Assembly: GCA_963920525.1 (NCBI GenBank)
Contig: OY986439.1
Location: forward strand, 47,156,982 to 47,220,981
DNA: 64,000 bases
From: Dichetophora obliterata
Taxonomy: Eukaryota > Arthropoda > Insecta > Diptera > Sciomyzidae
Reading direction: 5' to 3'
The notes below the pieces were generated by a model. It was not told the DNA's origin. It worked only from the letters and a program-made list of their open reading frames with translations, and did no database searches. Below are positions 1 to 12,632 of this stretch, piece by piece; the first letter of the stretch is position 1, and every line of letters begins with the position of its first letter. The position numbers and the translations under genes were made by a program.

Positions 1-397
1 ACATCTGACTAACTTTCATATCACATAGCATTTATTTGCAAAAATTCTTCCAGCTAAGCGCAAAAATTATTTTAATGTTTTTGTCATCAAAACAACAAGG
101 TACATCCTTTGATTTTTTCGGCGAAATTTATTTTTTCCAAAATGTTGTTTTTATATTTTTTACAAAAAATTCAAGTCTTAAAAATAATTTATGTGCAAAA
201 ATTACCCCAATATCTCTTTCCAATCAAAAGTAATGGCTTTTATGATTAAGTTACTTTATGATTTATCGAATAGCTTTGGAATTATAGGTAGCACAGATTT
301 AGTATTTAACCACAATTTAAACATGCTATGTTCAATGTTAACATTTGATGGGTGTTTGGAAACGGGGCGAGGCAGCAATGCGCCGGGTTTCAGCTAG
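1..397 (+). mobile_element. Helitron 3' part, truncated by window edge
   Basis: This stretch matches 2999-3399 almost base for base. Both end in GCGCCGGGTTTCAGCTAG followed by T, the CTRR-T terminus expected of a Helitron 3' end. The 5' end lies outside the window. No coding potential is visible, so it is a non-autonomous copy. Confidence 0.7.
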
Positions 398-2126
398 TCT
401 TATATATAAAAATGGATGTATGTATGTGGGTATGTGGGTATGTGGGTATGTGGGTGGGTATGTGGGTGGGTATGTGGCTATATCACGTATAGACTCCAAA
501 ACCGCTGAACCGATCTTTATGAAATTTTCAGGGAAAATAAAGCCACATCTTGAGAGTGTTCCTGTGAGGTTTGGTAACGATTGAAGAAGGGGGCGTGGTA
601 CCTCCCATACAAGCCAAATTTGCTCCATCGATCATAAACCAAAAAAAGGATATATATCAAGCGGTTTCAATCGTAAAAAACTAAGATTTGGTAATTTTGT
701 TCAGATGGTTACTGTCGGTAACTGTACAAAAAATGGGCGTGGTCGTAAAATAAATACGCCCACTTTTTCGAAATCATGGCAATTCCAGAGTTCTATACAC
801 TTTTACAGTGAAACTTACTGTATAGGTAAAGAGGCGGTCACTATATATAAATGTTTTCACGCCCACTTTTACCGCCCACAAATCAATGTCTATATATATA
901 AAAAGCAAAACGATGTGTGTCTGGCTGTGTGATGTCTATAGACTCCAAAACTACTAAACCGATTGACCTGAAATTTTGGCAGCCGATTTGTTTCAGATAC
1001 GAGATGGTTGGGGGGAAAAATGTGCCACACCCCCTTTTACCGCCCCCAAATCAATAAAAATGTTATATTTCAGTCAGTTTGGGTCGTATAAGGCTAAAAT
1101 TTTGAAATTTAGTATGTACGGTTACTGTCTATAACTGTACTTAAAATGGGTTTCCACGCCCCCTTATACCGCCCACAAAAAAATGAAAATGCTTTATTTC
1201 AGACGGTTTTAATTTAAAACTTGGTGCTTAAATTTGGTGCTTTGGTTTGTGTAGTTACTGACAGTAACTGTACGAAAAATTGGTTTCCACGCCCCCTTTT
1301 TGCCCCCACAAATCAGTGAAAATGCTATATTTCAAGCAGTTTTGGCCGTATGAGACTAACATGTGATACCTAAGTTTGTATGGCTACTTTCGGCAACTGA
1401 ACTAAAAAAAGGCGTCATCGCTATATAGCCACACCCACACCCACTTTTTGAGAAATCATTAAAATTGACTACTGGGTCTATTGAGCTTAAATGTTGGCTT
1501 AGTTTGTACTGTTACTGTCAGCAAATGTACTAAAAATTGGTTTCCACGCCCCCTTTTACCGCCCACAAACCAATGAAAACATTTTATTTCAACGGTTTGG
1601 GTCGTATTAGACAAAAATTTTGTAATTTAGCTCATATTACTCTCGGCAAGTACACTAAAAATAGGCCTGTCCCACTTTAGTTAAACTGACTTTTCGGGGG
1701 GTCAGCGTAGAGTGAAGCAAAGTGCGCCAGGCTTTAGCTAAATTGAGATAAAATTTTGGCAGTCGATTTGTTTCGTGTACGAGATGGTTTAAGGGAAATA
1801 ATTTTGCCGCACCCCTTTTTACCGCTTACAAAACAACAAAAATTCTATATTTCAAACAGTTTTGATTGTATTTGACTAAAATTTGGCTATTTAATTCATA
1901 TGGTTACTTTTGGCAGTTATACTGAAAATGGTGAATATTTTTGGCATTTCTTGACATTTTCGTATATGGCATTAAGGCGGTCTGGGGCCGAACAACGTCT
2001 GCCGGGGAATACAAGTCTTATGTAACCACTCTTGATGTAACCACTAACTGCAAAAGCGGGTCGACGGATTTAAACGGAAATTTTAGGGTACTATGCCTGG
2101 CATCATACAATGAAATCAATTAAAAA
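398..2126 (+). mobile_element. Overlapping degraded Helitrons
   Basis: A Helitron-like 5' start (TCTTATATATAAAAATGG) directly follows the CTAG end at 394-397. A second start (TCTATATATATAAAAAGC) lies at 889, and a CTAA-type 3' end preceded by GTGCGCCAGGCTTTAG lies at 1738-1741, so 889-1741 may be one complete short element. After 1741 the text resumes with a diverged copy of the sequence that follows 935. The interior is full of the GGGCGTGG / CACGCCC motifs seen in the other Helitrons here. No intact protein is encoded. Exact nesting is uncertain. Confidence 0.55.
416..478 (+). repeat. (TATGTGGG)n microsatellite
   Basis: Imperfect tandem copies of TATGTGGG and TATGTGGGTGGG lie just inside the Helitron 5' start at 398. 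Open frames across it give only low-complexity protein and are not genes. Confidence 0.85.
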
Positions 2127-2431
2127 TTGCACATCGGCGTACCTTTCATATGACATAGCATTTATTTGCAAAAATTCTTCCAGCTAAGCGCAAAAATTAT
2201 TTTACTGGTTTTGTCATCAAAACAACAAGGGTACCCTTTCTGATTTTTTTCGCGAAATTTATTTGTTCCAAAATGTTGTTTTTATATTTTGTACAAAAAG
2301 TCAAAAATAATTTAGGTGAAAATTACCCCAATATCTCTTTCCAATCAAATTTACAACATTTGCTGCCAAAGCCTATATCTCAAATAATCAAAATTCATGA
2401 CTAAAAATCTATTTTTTCATACAATTGACAA
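2127..2431 (+). mobile_element. Partial Helitron copy
   Basis: This is a third, shorter copy of the family seen at 1-235 and 2999-3230. It starts with the same CTTTCATATGACATAGCATT block and diverges after about 220 bases. It has no CTAG end, so it is a truncated or older copy. Confidence 0.55.
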
Positions 2432-3399
2432 TCTATAGTAATAAAAATCATTTTCTGTTTGTTTGTTTGTTTGTTTGGCCTTTTTACAAATCTAAACGGC
2501 CCAACGGATTTTGCTCAAACTAGGTGCACATATTAAATTTATTCTAACTTAAAATGTTACATACTTATTTTTTGCCACGCCCCCTCCGAACTTTTTCAAC
2601 TAACGGCAATTTTGTTATTATAATAATTTTTTATCGGAGTTTTTTTTTTAATTTAAAAAAATTTCTCAAAAACACTCACATACACTCAAAATTGTAGAAA
2701 TTTTCAGTACAACGACTTTTTCATAAAACATCGTTACCAAAGAATGAGAAAAAACGCCATGAAAATCAAAGTTTGGTCTTTGGATGCAAATATCTCCTCT
2801 GTCCATTAATATATTTGATTCAAATTTTTTTTGTTCAAAAGTTCAATAAATATACTTTACAAAAATGGGTTGAACTGTACCTTTTAGTCAGTGAAACTAT
2901 GTTTTATAATTATGTCAAGAAAGGTCCAAAATATTGACTTTTTACTCAAAAAATTACTCAAAAATTGTTTTTGTTGTTAAAATTAAATCAATTAAAAATT
3001 GCACATCTGACTAACTTTCATATGACATAGCATTTATTTGTAAAAATTCTTCCAGCTAAGCGCAAAAATTATTTTAATGTTTTTGTCATCAAAACAACAA
3101 GGTACACCCTTTGATTTTTTTGGCGAAATTTATTTTTTTTTAAATGTTGTTTTTATATCTTTTACAAAAAATTCAAGTCTTAAAAGTAATTTATGTGAAA
3201 AAATTACCCGAATATCTCTTTCCAATCAAAAGTAATGGCTTTTATGATTAAGTTACTTTATGATTTATCGAATAGCTTTAGAATTATAGGTAGCACAGAT
3301 TTAGTATTTAACCACAATTTAAACATGCTATGTACAATGTTAACATTTGATGGGTGTTTGGAAACGGGGTGGGGCAGCAACGCGCCGGGTTTCAGCTAG
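2432..3399 (+). mobile_element. Non-autonomous Helitron with both ends
   Basis: The 5' end reads A|TCTATAGTAATAAAAATC and the 3' end reads GCGCCGGGTTTCAG-CTAG|T. This is the expected insertion between A and T with 5'-TC and 3'-CTRR and no target duplication. The (GTTT)n run just inside the 5' end is shared with the other Helitron starts in this window. It is 968 bp and encodes no Rep/helicase. Confidence 0.7.
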
Positions 3400-6300
3400 T
3401 ATATTTATATAATAACTTTATAGATAAAAAGCAAAAATAAAAAAATAACATTCAAAAGAACACTCCGCCTTTTGGCTTTTGTGTGGACGTAAACGAGGTG
3501 CAACGACTTACGTCCTCACAAATGTAAGCTTAAAACTAAAGTGATGACTTGTAAAAATTTTGTTACACCAAACAGAGCATAATTGTAACAATAATAATAG
3601 CAAATAAACAAAAATTTTATGAGAATCAGAATAGATTATCACAGTGTGTTTCAATGTGTTATTTTTCTTTTTCGTTGGGTTTTTGGCTTAGAGAGAATTT
3701 ACGCTCAATTTATTTGTTCTCTCCTATTTTGTGCATCACTTTTTTGTTCTCTCCTATCTTGTACATGCCTACTACCATCGTTACGTACTGTGTAAAGTAG
3801 ATGTAGATGTGTAAAGTAGATGTAATCAGTGTTTTAGCAGCCATGTCTGAACAAATGTCATTGAGAATTGTAAACAGGCTTTTCTTTGGAGATCTCGCAG
3901 CTACATTGTGTTAAAGAAATAATTGGTTACGACATGTGTCCTTTTACAAATGCGTATTTCTGTAGTTTTCAGCAAAAATTGAAATTACTTTAATCAAGTC
4001 AAAGAGCGTGCAGCAAGTTTTTGTTACTCTCTCACTGAGTGTGGAGAGTGATAAAGCTCAAAAACTTCATATAAAAAACATACTCTATCCGAGGGTAAAA
4101 CAAATTATTTACAAAGTTGTTCCCTCATTTCTTGTTATAAAAAAAAAAGTTTTTGAAAATGAACTCAAGTTAATTTAAAATGCAAGTTATTTGAATCGAA
4201 AACTCATGTACCGTGCTGTCGAGAAAAGTGTCGATAAGTTAAATAAAGTGGTTACAAAAACACCTTTCATTCATTCAGAAATAACCCAGTGAACCAAATC
4301 TATCTCGTTTGAATTCATTTATGAACCTTTTCGGGTAGAAAAAATAATTTTTGGGACTCATAAATGAACCATTTTAAACTTATTCGTCAGGCTTAAATAC
4401 CTCTCAAAAGCAAATTTTTTTTTTAATGAAAACGAGTTAATAAACAAACCATAGAAAACGAATTTTTCGGCACTCACAAATGAAATCATAAATGGTCTTT
4501 TTATTGCTTATTGATAATATGCTTTATTTGAATATATTTAGTTGTAATATATCCAGGCCCGTCGCTTATTACAATTAAAAAAAATAACATTTATTATTAA
4601 TTTCTTAACTTATTCATGAATAAAAAATGGTTCTTTTATAAGTTATTGCTTCCAGCTAAAATGATAACAGAATGTTTGTTTTTAGGCTCAAAAATTTTGT
4701 TAATTATGTAAAAAGTTTCCACTAATTTTATTTTCTCTAGAAAGATAATTGATAAAATTGACAAAATTCACAAAAAAAATGTCTGCCGAAAACGTTCTCA
4801 AAACTATCACTTTACTCAAAACCTTCGCATATGGTTCAGTGGGATGTTTTTTCTATATTTTTATTAACAAATATCGATATTATTTTCATTTCGAAATAAC
4901 ACAAGTTAGGTTTTTTTCTAAACTTCTTTGAAGAAGTCCAATAATGTTATGGATGTTATCAATTTTTTAGAAAAATTTTTTAATAATTATTGCTTGAATT
5001 TTTTTCAATTCCTTATTCAAATGATGTTTATGTACAAAGCTGACACTTCACTTTCAAATTTGTATCGACAGTTTAACACTCTAAGCTTGTGTAAAATGGT
5101 TTTTTGTTTGAGCCCAAATCAGATTATTTTAATCAGATTATACCAATTTGAGGACGAGACAAACGAATCTGATGATTTTTTACAGGTGAAAATGTTAACT
5201 ACAGGTGAAAATGTTAACGGTTTTTTAACAGCTTGAATTTTGTTTTACAAACTTTCTTCCTCAATTAAAAGAAAAACAATTTCTTACTCACTAGTATCTT
5301 ATTTATTCTTCGATCTCACTTCAATTAATGTATTTTTTTTATCTACCGAAAATCGAGCAAAAATTTCGAGTAAAAAATTAATTAAATTTAAAAAGAATAA
5401 TGCATTTTCAATTCAAATTGATGTAGTTGTCAAACAGAGCATGCTAGCTCCAAGCGAGAAAAACTGAAACATTGCTTAAAGATTCATCTAGACTCTGCAG
5501 GAAACCACTTGAAAAAATTTCCACAGACTACGGTTTTATAGCGATCGGCGTGAACCCCGCCTAAAAGCAGACCTGGGCATTAGAGGGTTAACCAAAAATA
5601 TAAGCGTTTAGTGCAAAATTTTATAAATCAAAAGTTTCTTAAAACTCTCAAAATTCCGATTCTTACAATGAATAAAAAAAGTTAAAAATAAGGAATAAAA
5701 AAGTATCATAATAATGCAAATAATCAGTAGATTTTCAATATTAGGAATGTCACTCAAAATATTATCTTTTGGTAGACACAATTAACACTGACAAAAACGA
5801 CAACAGGACATGTGTAACTTGTCATGGTCATGGTCATGATCACTTTGGTCACTAAAAGATACCTATTTACTAAAAGTAATAACTAAAAACTAAATAAAAA
5901 TGTTCGCATAGATCTCGTAAAAGCTTGGTTTGGTTAATACTTTTCTAATTAAATTAATTTTTGTGTTAAAAAAATTTACATGTCGTTGCCCCTTTTTGAT
6001 ATTCTTGGATTTTAAATCAAAATTTTAGGTAGAATTCTGAATTTTAATTAATTTTTCCTGAATTTAAATTTATTTTTTTAACCCTAAACACACATCCAAA
6101 AAATACTACGAGAATACACACCCATGATACAAATGTACACACTAAAAATATTTTGCTTTTTTAGTTTTTTTTTTCAAAAAGACTTAATATTTTTTTTTAA
6201 ATATATCGTAAGTTTAAGTATCAACGATATTTTAATATATATATATTTTGCGTCCTATCAAAATTTATAAACAAAATCACTCTGCACCTTTTTCTGAGAA

Positions 6301-8267
6301 AAACAAGAAATGCATGCCATTCGTGCAAAAAATCAATATGCTCGCAACACACAACAAATATTACTATGTGCTTTTGCTGTAAAAATTACCAATGGCTGTA
6401 TCAAGGTTAAGCTTCTTTTTTTACAAAATTTTTAAAATTAAAAAGAAACAAAAAATGTTTTAATATCCCGGGTTATTAAGTCATAGGTGTAAACTTTGGA
6501 GGCTTATAGCTTCTCAAACATTAGCGAAAGGAACGCAAACTAAGAGTAAATTAACGTATAGTTACGTTTTCTTCCTATATCCAAAATTTCTATATGCTAT
6601 AAAGACTCGTTGAAAAGATAAGGCAGATTAAAGTTGCAGAATAAAGCAGATTAAATGAGTACGTTTGTACCCGGGTGTGTCATCTAGGGTTAAAATTCAA
6701 ATGGAATTTCAGAATTTCAATTGATCTTTTCTGAACTGCAAATAGAATTTCTTAATTTGAATTCATTTATTTTGATTTTCAAATAAAATTTTTAATTTTA
6801 ATTATTGAATATTAAATTTCAGAATTTTAATTTATCTCTTCTAAATTTAATTTGATAAATTTAAGAATTTTCATCAATGTTTTCTGAATTACTATTGGAA
6901 ATTTAGTGGACCTTCATCTCTGTGTCAGCTTTAACAAATTTACTGGTAAAAACTCTTTAGTTCATTTACCGCTCAGGCATGCCATATAGCTTTATAACAT
7001 TTTTGAATGTGCCAGAATATACACATATTCGAGAATATACCTAAATAGTCTAAATAGCTTTAATATATATAACAATTTTCCGACATTCCAGCCAAGTGGC
7101 ACCTGTTAAGTAACACCTAAAAATATTCACCATGAAACGGCAAGCAGCCAAAACATTAAAGCCACAAACTAACAAATGGCCAAAGTTATTCTAACACCAA
7201 TTAAAGGACCAGCTCCTTTTCACCCCATACAATAGCAAGACGGTGCTGTTGAAGAATCGACATATTTGTTTCCATCTGTTGAGGCACGTTGGTAAAGTTC
7301 ATTTAATGTTTTGCTGTTGCGTTTCATCATGCTTTTGTGTATGGTTTTCTCTATTTTCATTTGAATAAACCTTGCTTTACACCTTACCAATCCTATTTTC
7401 TTCTTGTTTTTTGTTTTGTTTTTATAAAGTTTTTGTTGAATAGAACTCAAGGAAGTTTTAAGTTGATAGCAAATAGAAACAATTGAATAGCTGGAGTTGC
7501 TGGAACCTAATATGAGAGAAAACTTTTAGAACTTTAGCATTTTTTGTGTTGGTTTTATTTTTCGTTTTTGTTCATGCTCGTTTCCCACTCTTCTTCGTTA
7601 TCTATGATGTTACTTTTATATTGCTGTTAACTGTTTTACAAGTTGTTGTTATAAAAATGTTTCATGTTGTTTTTTGCCTTTTTGTTTTGTTGTATTATTG
7701 TTTCAATGGCATAATATACTTTCATAATTTTTTTCTGTTTTTTTAGCTTGACTTTGTATTATATTCATTAGATTTATTTTCAATATCATCATCTCTTCCA
7801 CCTGGTTTATTTTTAGTTGTTTTCGTAGTTTTTTGCTCTCTTTCTCTCTGATTTTATGAATAAATTATTTTATTTACAAAATATTTATATTCCCAGCAAC
7901 GCTTCTGTAAGCAACTGTCACAACCATATCTATCATTAAACTTTTTATCATTTTGTATTTAATTTTTTATTTTCATTTAGTAACCACTGGACTTTTTACT
8001 AGTCTGAATGGTCCTGCCTTCGTTGACATTGTTTATAAATTTTATCGCTAAGTTAGTTTCTGACTCAACCATTAACGTAGCTGACATTGGCTTGGTATTT
8101 GGGTGGCGACCTGCTTTTAACCCTACATATAGAAAGCTGCAACTGAATAAGTTGTGTGTATGTGTTGCGAGTTAGTGTAAGTGTTGGTAAAATTTGTTTA
8201 TTGTAAAATTTTAAATTTAAGCAGAATGAGAAAGACAGTTTATAAATAAGAATGAACTATAATGAGA
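3400..8267. other. Intergenic region, no gene seen
   Basis: Very AT-rich. Three short successive plus-strand open frames (4749-5467) show no signal peptide, domain or conserved motif, and their composition equals the background; I treat them as chance. A short GGTCAT run sits near 5823-5845. The only structured piece is the minisatellite at 6690-6910. T-rich and (TTTTG)-rich stretches lie at 7360-7880. Confidence 0.6.
6690..6910 (+). repeat. Degenerate AATTGATC-type minisatellite
   Basis: Loose tandem copies of a roughly 20-25 bp unit, approximately TTTTCTGAATTTCAATTGAT. The same unit forms a much longer array at 27880-29060 and appears in reverse orientation at about 22000-22290. Confidence 0.6.
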
Positions 8268-8275
8268 TTAAATAG
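8268..8275. repeat. 8-bp target duplication, left
   Basis: TTAAATAG, identical to 18091-18098, directly outside the TAAACCTCTGCAC terminus. Confidence 0.65.
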
Positions 8276-9126
8276 TAAACCTCTGCACGAGTGCGCTTGA
8301 AATGAATTTCAGAACACTGATTTGTGGAGCAAGCGTTGGTTATGTTCGGCTTTCATTAATTAGAACAAACGTAACACTACAGAGAGCATTCGTCGCGTGA
8401 GCAGAACAAAAACAAAAGAAAACCGAATCAATGTTATGCTTGAGTCGAAAGAGAAGAAAGCAGCAGAACGAAATGACTTGAAAGTTATGTGATGAACAGC
8501 AGAACGCTTAGAGTTATGATGTGTTGTTTAGGTTTCATAGTTTCTGCATTTCCTTCTGAAGTAAAAATTATCTAAAACGCCAAAAAAGGGATTTTCTTAT
8601 CATTTATTGAAATTATAATAAGAGACTTTTTTATTTATTATAAAAATTAATTTTTTGAAGCGAAGCTTTTTTTTAATTTTTACAATATATAATTCAATAA
8701 AAGCTATTAAGGAATTAAAAATGAAATTATTTTTAAGTAACAACAAAAAAATTAATATAATTTTATTGTGTTGCTAATGGGGATATTTTCTTGTTGTTTT
8801 TACTTTTACTATTGGTGGTAGTTTTGTTGATTATTGTTTCTTGCATTCTTATGATGTTGGATTGTTGTTATTGTTGTTTTTTCTGCTGATTATTATAATG
8901 ATTATAAATTTGTAAATATGATTACTAGTAATGAAGTGATTACGTTTGTTGTTGGCGTTGTTTTTTATGGTAGTATTGGTGTTGTTGTTGGTCTATTGCG
9001 ATGATGTTTATGTTTTTCATTGTTATTATTTTGTAGTATATCTTAGTAAAACTGAATGATCTACTAGAAAAATGTGATTTCTGAGGGTATTTCTTCAATC
9101 ATTTCAAATCTAATTTTGTAGAAATA

Positions 9127-10000
9127 CTAGCTGAACCCGGTGTGCTTCGCTACCCCCCTCACGCTGTTGCACTTGTTATCATCCGCTTGTCCCATGAAAT
9201 AAATTTGTAAAAACTTAGGATCTTCATCTGGAATTGGCAATATTGAACCCATTCGGTGATAAATTTGGCCTTGAACTCTAAATGTTGGCATGAAGTTGTC
9301 TCGAACCACTTTAGTCGCACCAAACGATGTCATTTGAAAACACGAATTGTATTTCTTTATGTTGCTTAAGAAATGTTGGGAATCCGCTGTTGTTCCTATG
9401 AAGTGGAATATTATTATTTTGAATAATAATCATATTATTTTTTTCCTCTTCTTCCTTTTTTGATGCCTTAGGGGCAAATTATTTATTTGTTCTTACCTGA
9501 AACTAACGATAGTAGTGGTTCTGGTGGTGGTAGCAGTTCGGGTAAAGCAATTTTACCATTTGCGCAGCACATTCCAGGTGCTTCATTTTTATATTTCTAG
9601 GCATTGTAGTATTGGCAAACTTTATTACTTGGTGTAATGGCAACTAACTCATCTTCACTGCAATCAATTTCTGATGTGTAGTGGAATGCAATCAGCTGAT
9701 ATGATTCAGGGCTTCGACGATGCTGTGCTCTTCGACTACGATCTTGTAGACGGTGTGCCTCACGTTGCTCTGGTGTCTCGACAGCTCTTGATAAAGAGGA
9801 TAGCGATCGGTCACTTCGCATGCGTGTTTGACGTTGAGTAGAAGTCTCGGAAGCCCTTGATGTCAAGGCTCGAGAGCGGTCGCTTCGTAACCGTGTTTCA
9901 CGCTGAACAGATGTCTCCGAAGCCCTTGATGTTGAGGTTCGAGATCGCTGAATCTCTAAGCGTGTTTCGCGCTGAACAGCAGTCTCGAAAGCCCTTGATG
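9127..10000 (-). pseudogene. Helitron Rep/helicase, N-terminal remnant
   Basis: Translation of the minus strand gives, in order: a basic repeated region near 9980-9700 (variants of RASETSAQRETRLRSDRS, the charged linker typical of insect Helitron proteins); then CCANGKIALPELLPPPEPLL near 9570-9500; then, after a break, SNIKKYNSCFQMTSFGATKV at 9370-9300 running into FRVQGQIYHRMGSILP and a DEDPKFLQIYFMG block at 9285-9190. The last parts match the Helitron_like_N domain that precedes the Rep nuclease. The frame shifts at least once between these blocks. The ORF then runs straight into the 3' terminus, so the Rep HUH motif and the whole helicase are missing. It cannot be active; it could only be mobilised in trans. 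Confidence 0.8.
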
Positions 10001-10375
10001 TTGAGTCAAGAATTTATTATTTCGTAAGAATATCCTATTGTGAAAATTTAATGACGATCGGTCCAGTAGTTAAAACTATAAAACGATTTTTAATTTTCTC
10101 AAAAAGGGGCGTGGTCCAACCCACTTTGGTACGTATTCCTAACTATGCCAATACCATATGTACCAAATATCATCGACGTAGGTCAAAAAATATCCAAAAT
10201 ATGGCGATTTAAATAAACACGCCCCTTTGTCCAATGAAAACTTTAAAAAGCCTATTATTTTTTCCAGAGTCACAGTAACATGCTGTGAAAATTTCAGGAA
10301 GATCGGTCCAAGGGTTTGGCCTCCTATAAAGCACAAACAAACAGACAGACAGACATTCATTTTTACATATATAGA
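9127..10375 (-). mobile_element. Helitron with both termini, minus strand
   Basis: On the minus strand the element starts A|TCTATATATGTAAAAATG at 10375 and ends GGGTTCAG-CTAG|T at 9127, with the A/T insertion rule met on both sides. It is 1249 bp, much shorter than an autonomous Helitron (usually 5 kb or more), yet carries recognisable coding sequence from the front of the Rep/helicase gene. GTCTGTCTGTTTG repeats follow the 5' end, as in the other Helitron starts here. It lies inside the 9.8-kb hAT-like composite, so it inserted later. Confidence 0.85.
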
Positions 10376-10991
10376 TTGAAAGCAGATTAATTATAATTAA
10401 AGTAAAATGGGGCGAAAAAGGGAGATTTGGTAATAAAAAAATCTATGGCTACCTTACCTGCAGATAAAAAGTATGTAAAACTTTAGGTAAATACATATTA
10501 CAAAAAAAGTATTTTGTATAGCAAACATTGTTAGTGGTATAAGTAAGTATCGGAATTAAAAAAGAGGGCGGTGAAGTGGGCGTGGTTCATAGTAATATGG
10601 CGACGTTAACAGTATTAAGAGCAATATACTACCAAATAAAAAATAATCCGTTGGAAGGAACAAATTTGTACAGAGAAGAAAAACTTAAAAACTTAAATTT
10701 GACGTGATAAGGGGCGTGAAAGGGGGCGTGGCATAAGAAATGTTTATTTCTACCTCGCCTGGAGTATAATGTGTATACAATTTGAAGTAAATCTGTTAAA
10801 AACTATATGGGAGCAATTACATAATTTTAAAAAGTGGGCGTTAAAGTGGGCGTGGTCGAAAAAAGTACCCTATTAATCATGCCAGAGTCCCAGTTACATG
10901 CTGTGAAAATTTCAGGAAGATCGGTCCAGAGGTTTGGTCTCCTATAAGGTACAAACAAACAAATAAACAAACACACATTCAATTTTATATA

Positions 10992-11241
10992 CTGTCAGCG
11001 TCAAAAGTGAGTAAACACACAAAAAAAAAATTGAAGTTGTCTTCACTGCATACAAAATAAGCGCAATTAAATGCTATAACTATAAATCAAACTTGATTTC
11101 ATTGTTAAGAATTTACACTATTACTATTTTTACAAAAACAATAACAACAATTATTTATTTCGTATCAAACAACAAACTTCAATTTTATCGCGTCAAAAGT
11201 GAGTAAACACTAACACTGTTCACTGCATTGCAAGGCAAAAA
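10992..11241 (+). repeat. Tc1 left inverted repeat
   Basis: About 250 bp, inverted copy at 12388-12632. It holds outer and inner GCGTCAAAAGTGAG direct repeats, the presumed transposase binding sites. Confidence 0.85.
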
Positions 11242-11257
11242 ACAGTAATGAAAAATT

Positions 11258-12288
11258 TTAATATTTAGTTTGACATCCTTTTGTTTTAATTACTTCTTCT
11301 AAACGTCGAGGCATTGATTCCACCAACTTTGCCGTGTAATTTGCAGGTATTTTGTTCCACTCCTCAACAATGACCGTTTTGAGCATTTCCTTGCTTGTAA
11401 TTTTCTTTTTCTGATCTGCTGATCTAGATAATCCCATAAATGCTCTATGGGATTTAGATCAGGCGATTGCGGAGGGTGGTCAAGTTGTTTTGGCGTTCTA
11501 TATAATAACCACACCTTTACCATCAAGGCGGTATGCTTTGGTTCGTTGTCCTGTTGAAAGATCCAACGATCCGGCAAACCTAACTTTTCAACACTGGGCT
11601 GTAAATTTCTTTGTAAAATGTTCAAATAATCTTGTTTATTCATTTTGCTTTCAATGAACTCAAGATTCCCTACTCCTGAAGCCGCAAAACAACCCCACAC
11701 CATGACGGAGCCTCCACCGAATTTAACTGTGCTCTGAATATTTTGCTCATCAAACGCTGTGTTTCTTTTTCGCCATATTTTACAAACTTTTTTGGCGGCG
11801 AAAATTTCAAACTTACTCTCGTCAGTATATCGTCAGAAATATCACAATTTTTGTATTTTTTTAGCAAAATTTAAGCGCTTTTCTTTATTCACTTTTGAAA
11901 TGAAAGGCTTTCTTCTAGGATAACGGCCAAAATAGCCTTTATTATGAAGTGCACGACGCACAGTATTTGTTTCTTTTGCGCTAGCAGGCTTGCCTTCCTC
12001 CGCTGTAATCGTTTCTGCTTTTTTGACAGCACTACTGCTTGCGTTCCCCTTTACCTCTGCAACGATACGACGAACTGCTCGATCGTTTAAGCGCTTTGGT
12101 CGGTCTGGTCGCTCGAAATTATCTATTTTCTTAAACTTATTATATTTGTCTATAATTTTTTTTACTGAAGTGTGGTTTCTATTCACTATTTTCCCGATTT
12201 CACGGAAAGACTTGCCTTTTTTATGCAAGTCAATTATTATTTTGCGAGTTTCAATAGAAATTTCTTTTCGCATTGTTAAAAACGACAT
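11258..12288 (-). pseudogene. Tc1 transposase, two frameshifts
   Basis: A DD34E transposase that cuts and pastes its own element at TA sites. The N-terminal part (from ATG at 12288) carries the paired-like HTH region with GKSFREIGKIVNRNHTSVKK, then a second DNA-binding segment ending in NKEKRLNFAKK. After a frameshift near 11835-11845 the catalytic core follows: TDESKFEIF (first Asp), VKFGGGSVMVWGCF, WIFQQDNEPKHT (second Asp), SPDLNPIEHLW (Glu, 34 residues after the second Asp). A second frameshift near 11400-11410 shifts the tail, whose correct frame ends in KTKGCQTKY and a stop at 11258-11260. All three acidic residues survive, so inactivation is recent. The coordinates cover the whole disrupted gene. 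Confidence 0.88.
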
Positions 12289-12387
12289 GAAGCAACATGA
12301 ACAAGAATAATACTAATTAAGGAGATGGAACAAATAAGCTTAAATGCATCAAAGAGACCTTTAACGGTATATGCAACGGTTTATCTT

Positions 12388-12632
12388 ATTGCAATGCAAT
12401 GAACAGTGTTAGTGTTTACTTACTTTTGACGCGATTAAACTGGAGTTTTTGGTTTGGAGCTAAAAAAATTATTGTTGTTGTTGTTTTTGAAAATATAGAA
12501 ATAGTGCAAATTGTTAACAATGACATAAAGTTTGAATTATAGTTATAACATTTATTTGGTTGCGCTTATTTTTTGTGCAGTAAAGACAACTTAATTTTTT
12601 TTTGTGTGTTTACTCACTTTTGACGCTGACAG
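12388..12632 (-). repeat. Tc1 right inverted repeat
   Basis: Inverted partner of 10992-11241, with a few mismatches and the same inner and outer direct repeats. Confidence 0.85.

Larger units (their letters stand above)
10992..12632 (-). mobile_element. Tc1-type transposon with IR/DR ends
   Basis: The termini read CTGTCAGCGTCAAAAGTGAG at both ends (inverted) and are flanked by TA at 10990-10991 and 12633-12634. The inverted repeats are about 250 bp. Each carries a second copy of GCGTCAAAAGTGAGTAAACAC about 190 bases further in (11190 and 12427), the IR/DR layout of Tc1 elements such as Sleeping Beauty. Length 1641 bp is normal for a complete Tc1. It split a Helitron 5' end, so it is among the youngest insertions here. 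Confidence 0.92.

Noticed and set aside
4749..5467. Three successive plus-strand ORFs that might form one gene
   Set aside because: Different frames, no signal peptide, domain or splice logic, and composition equal to the AT-rich background.
7220..7450. 76-residue minus-strand ORF as a fourth peptide gene
   Set aside because: No signal peptide, no VIFY motif, no DHR-x-x-CR core.
11990..12310. Plus-strand ORF of 106 residues with hydrophobic segments
   Set aside because: Antisense shadow of the Tc1 transposase N-terminal half.
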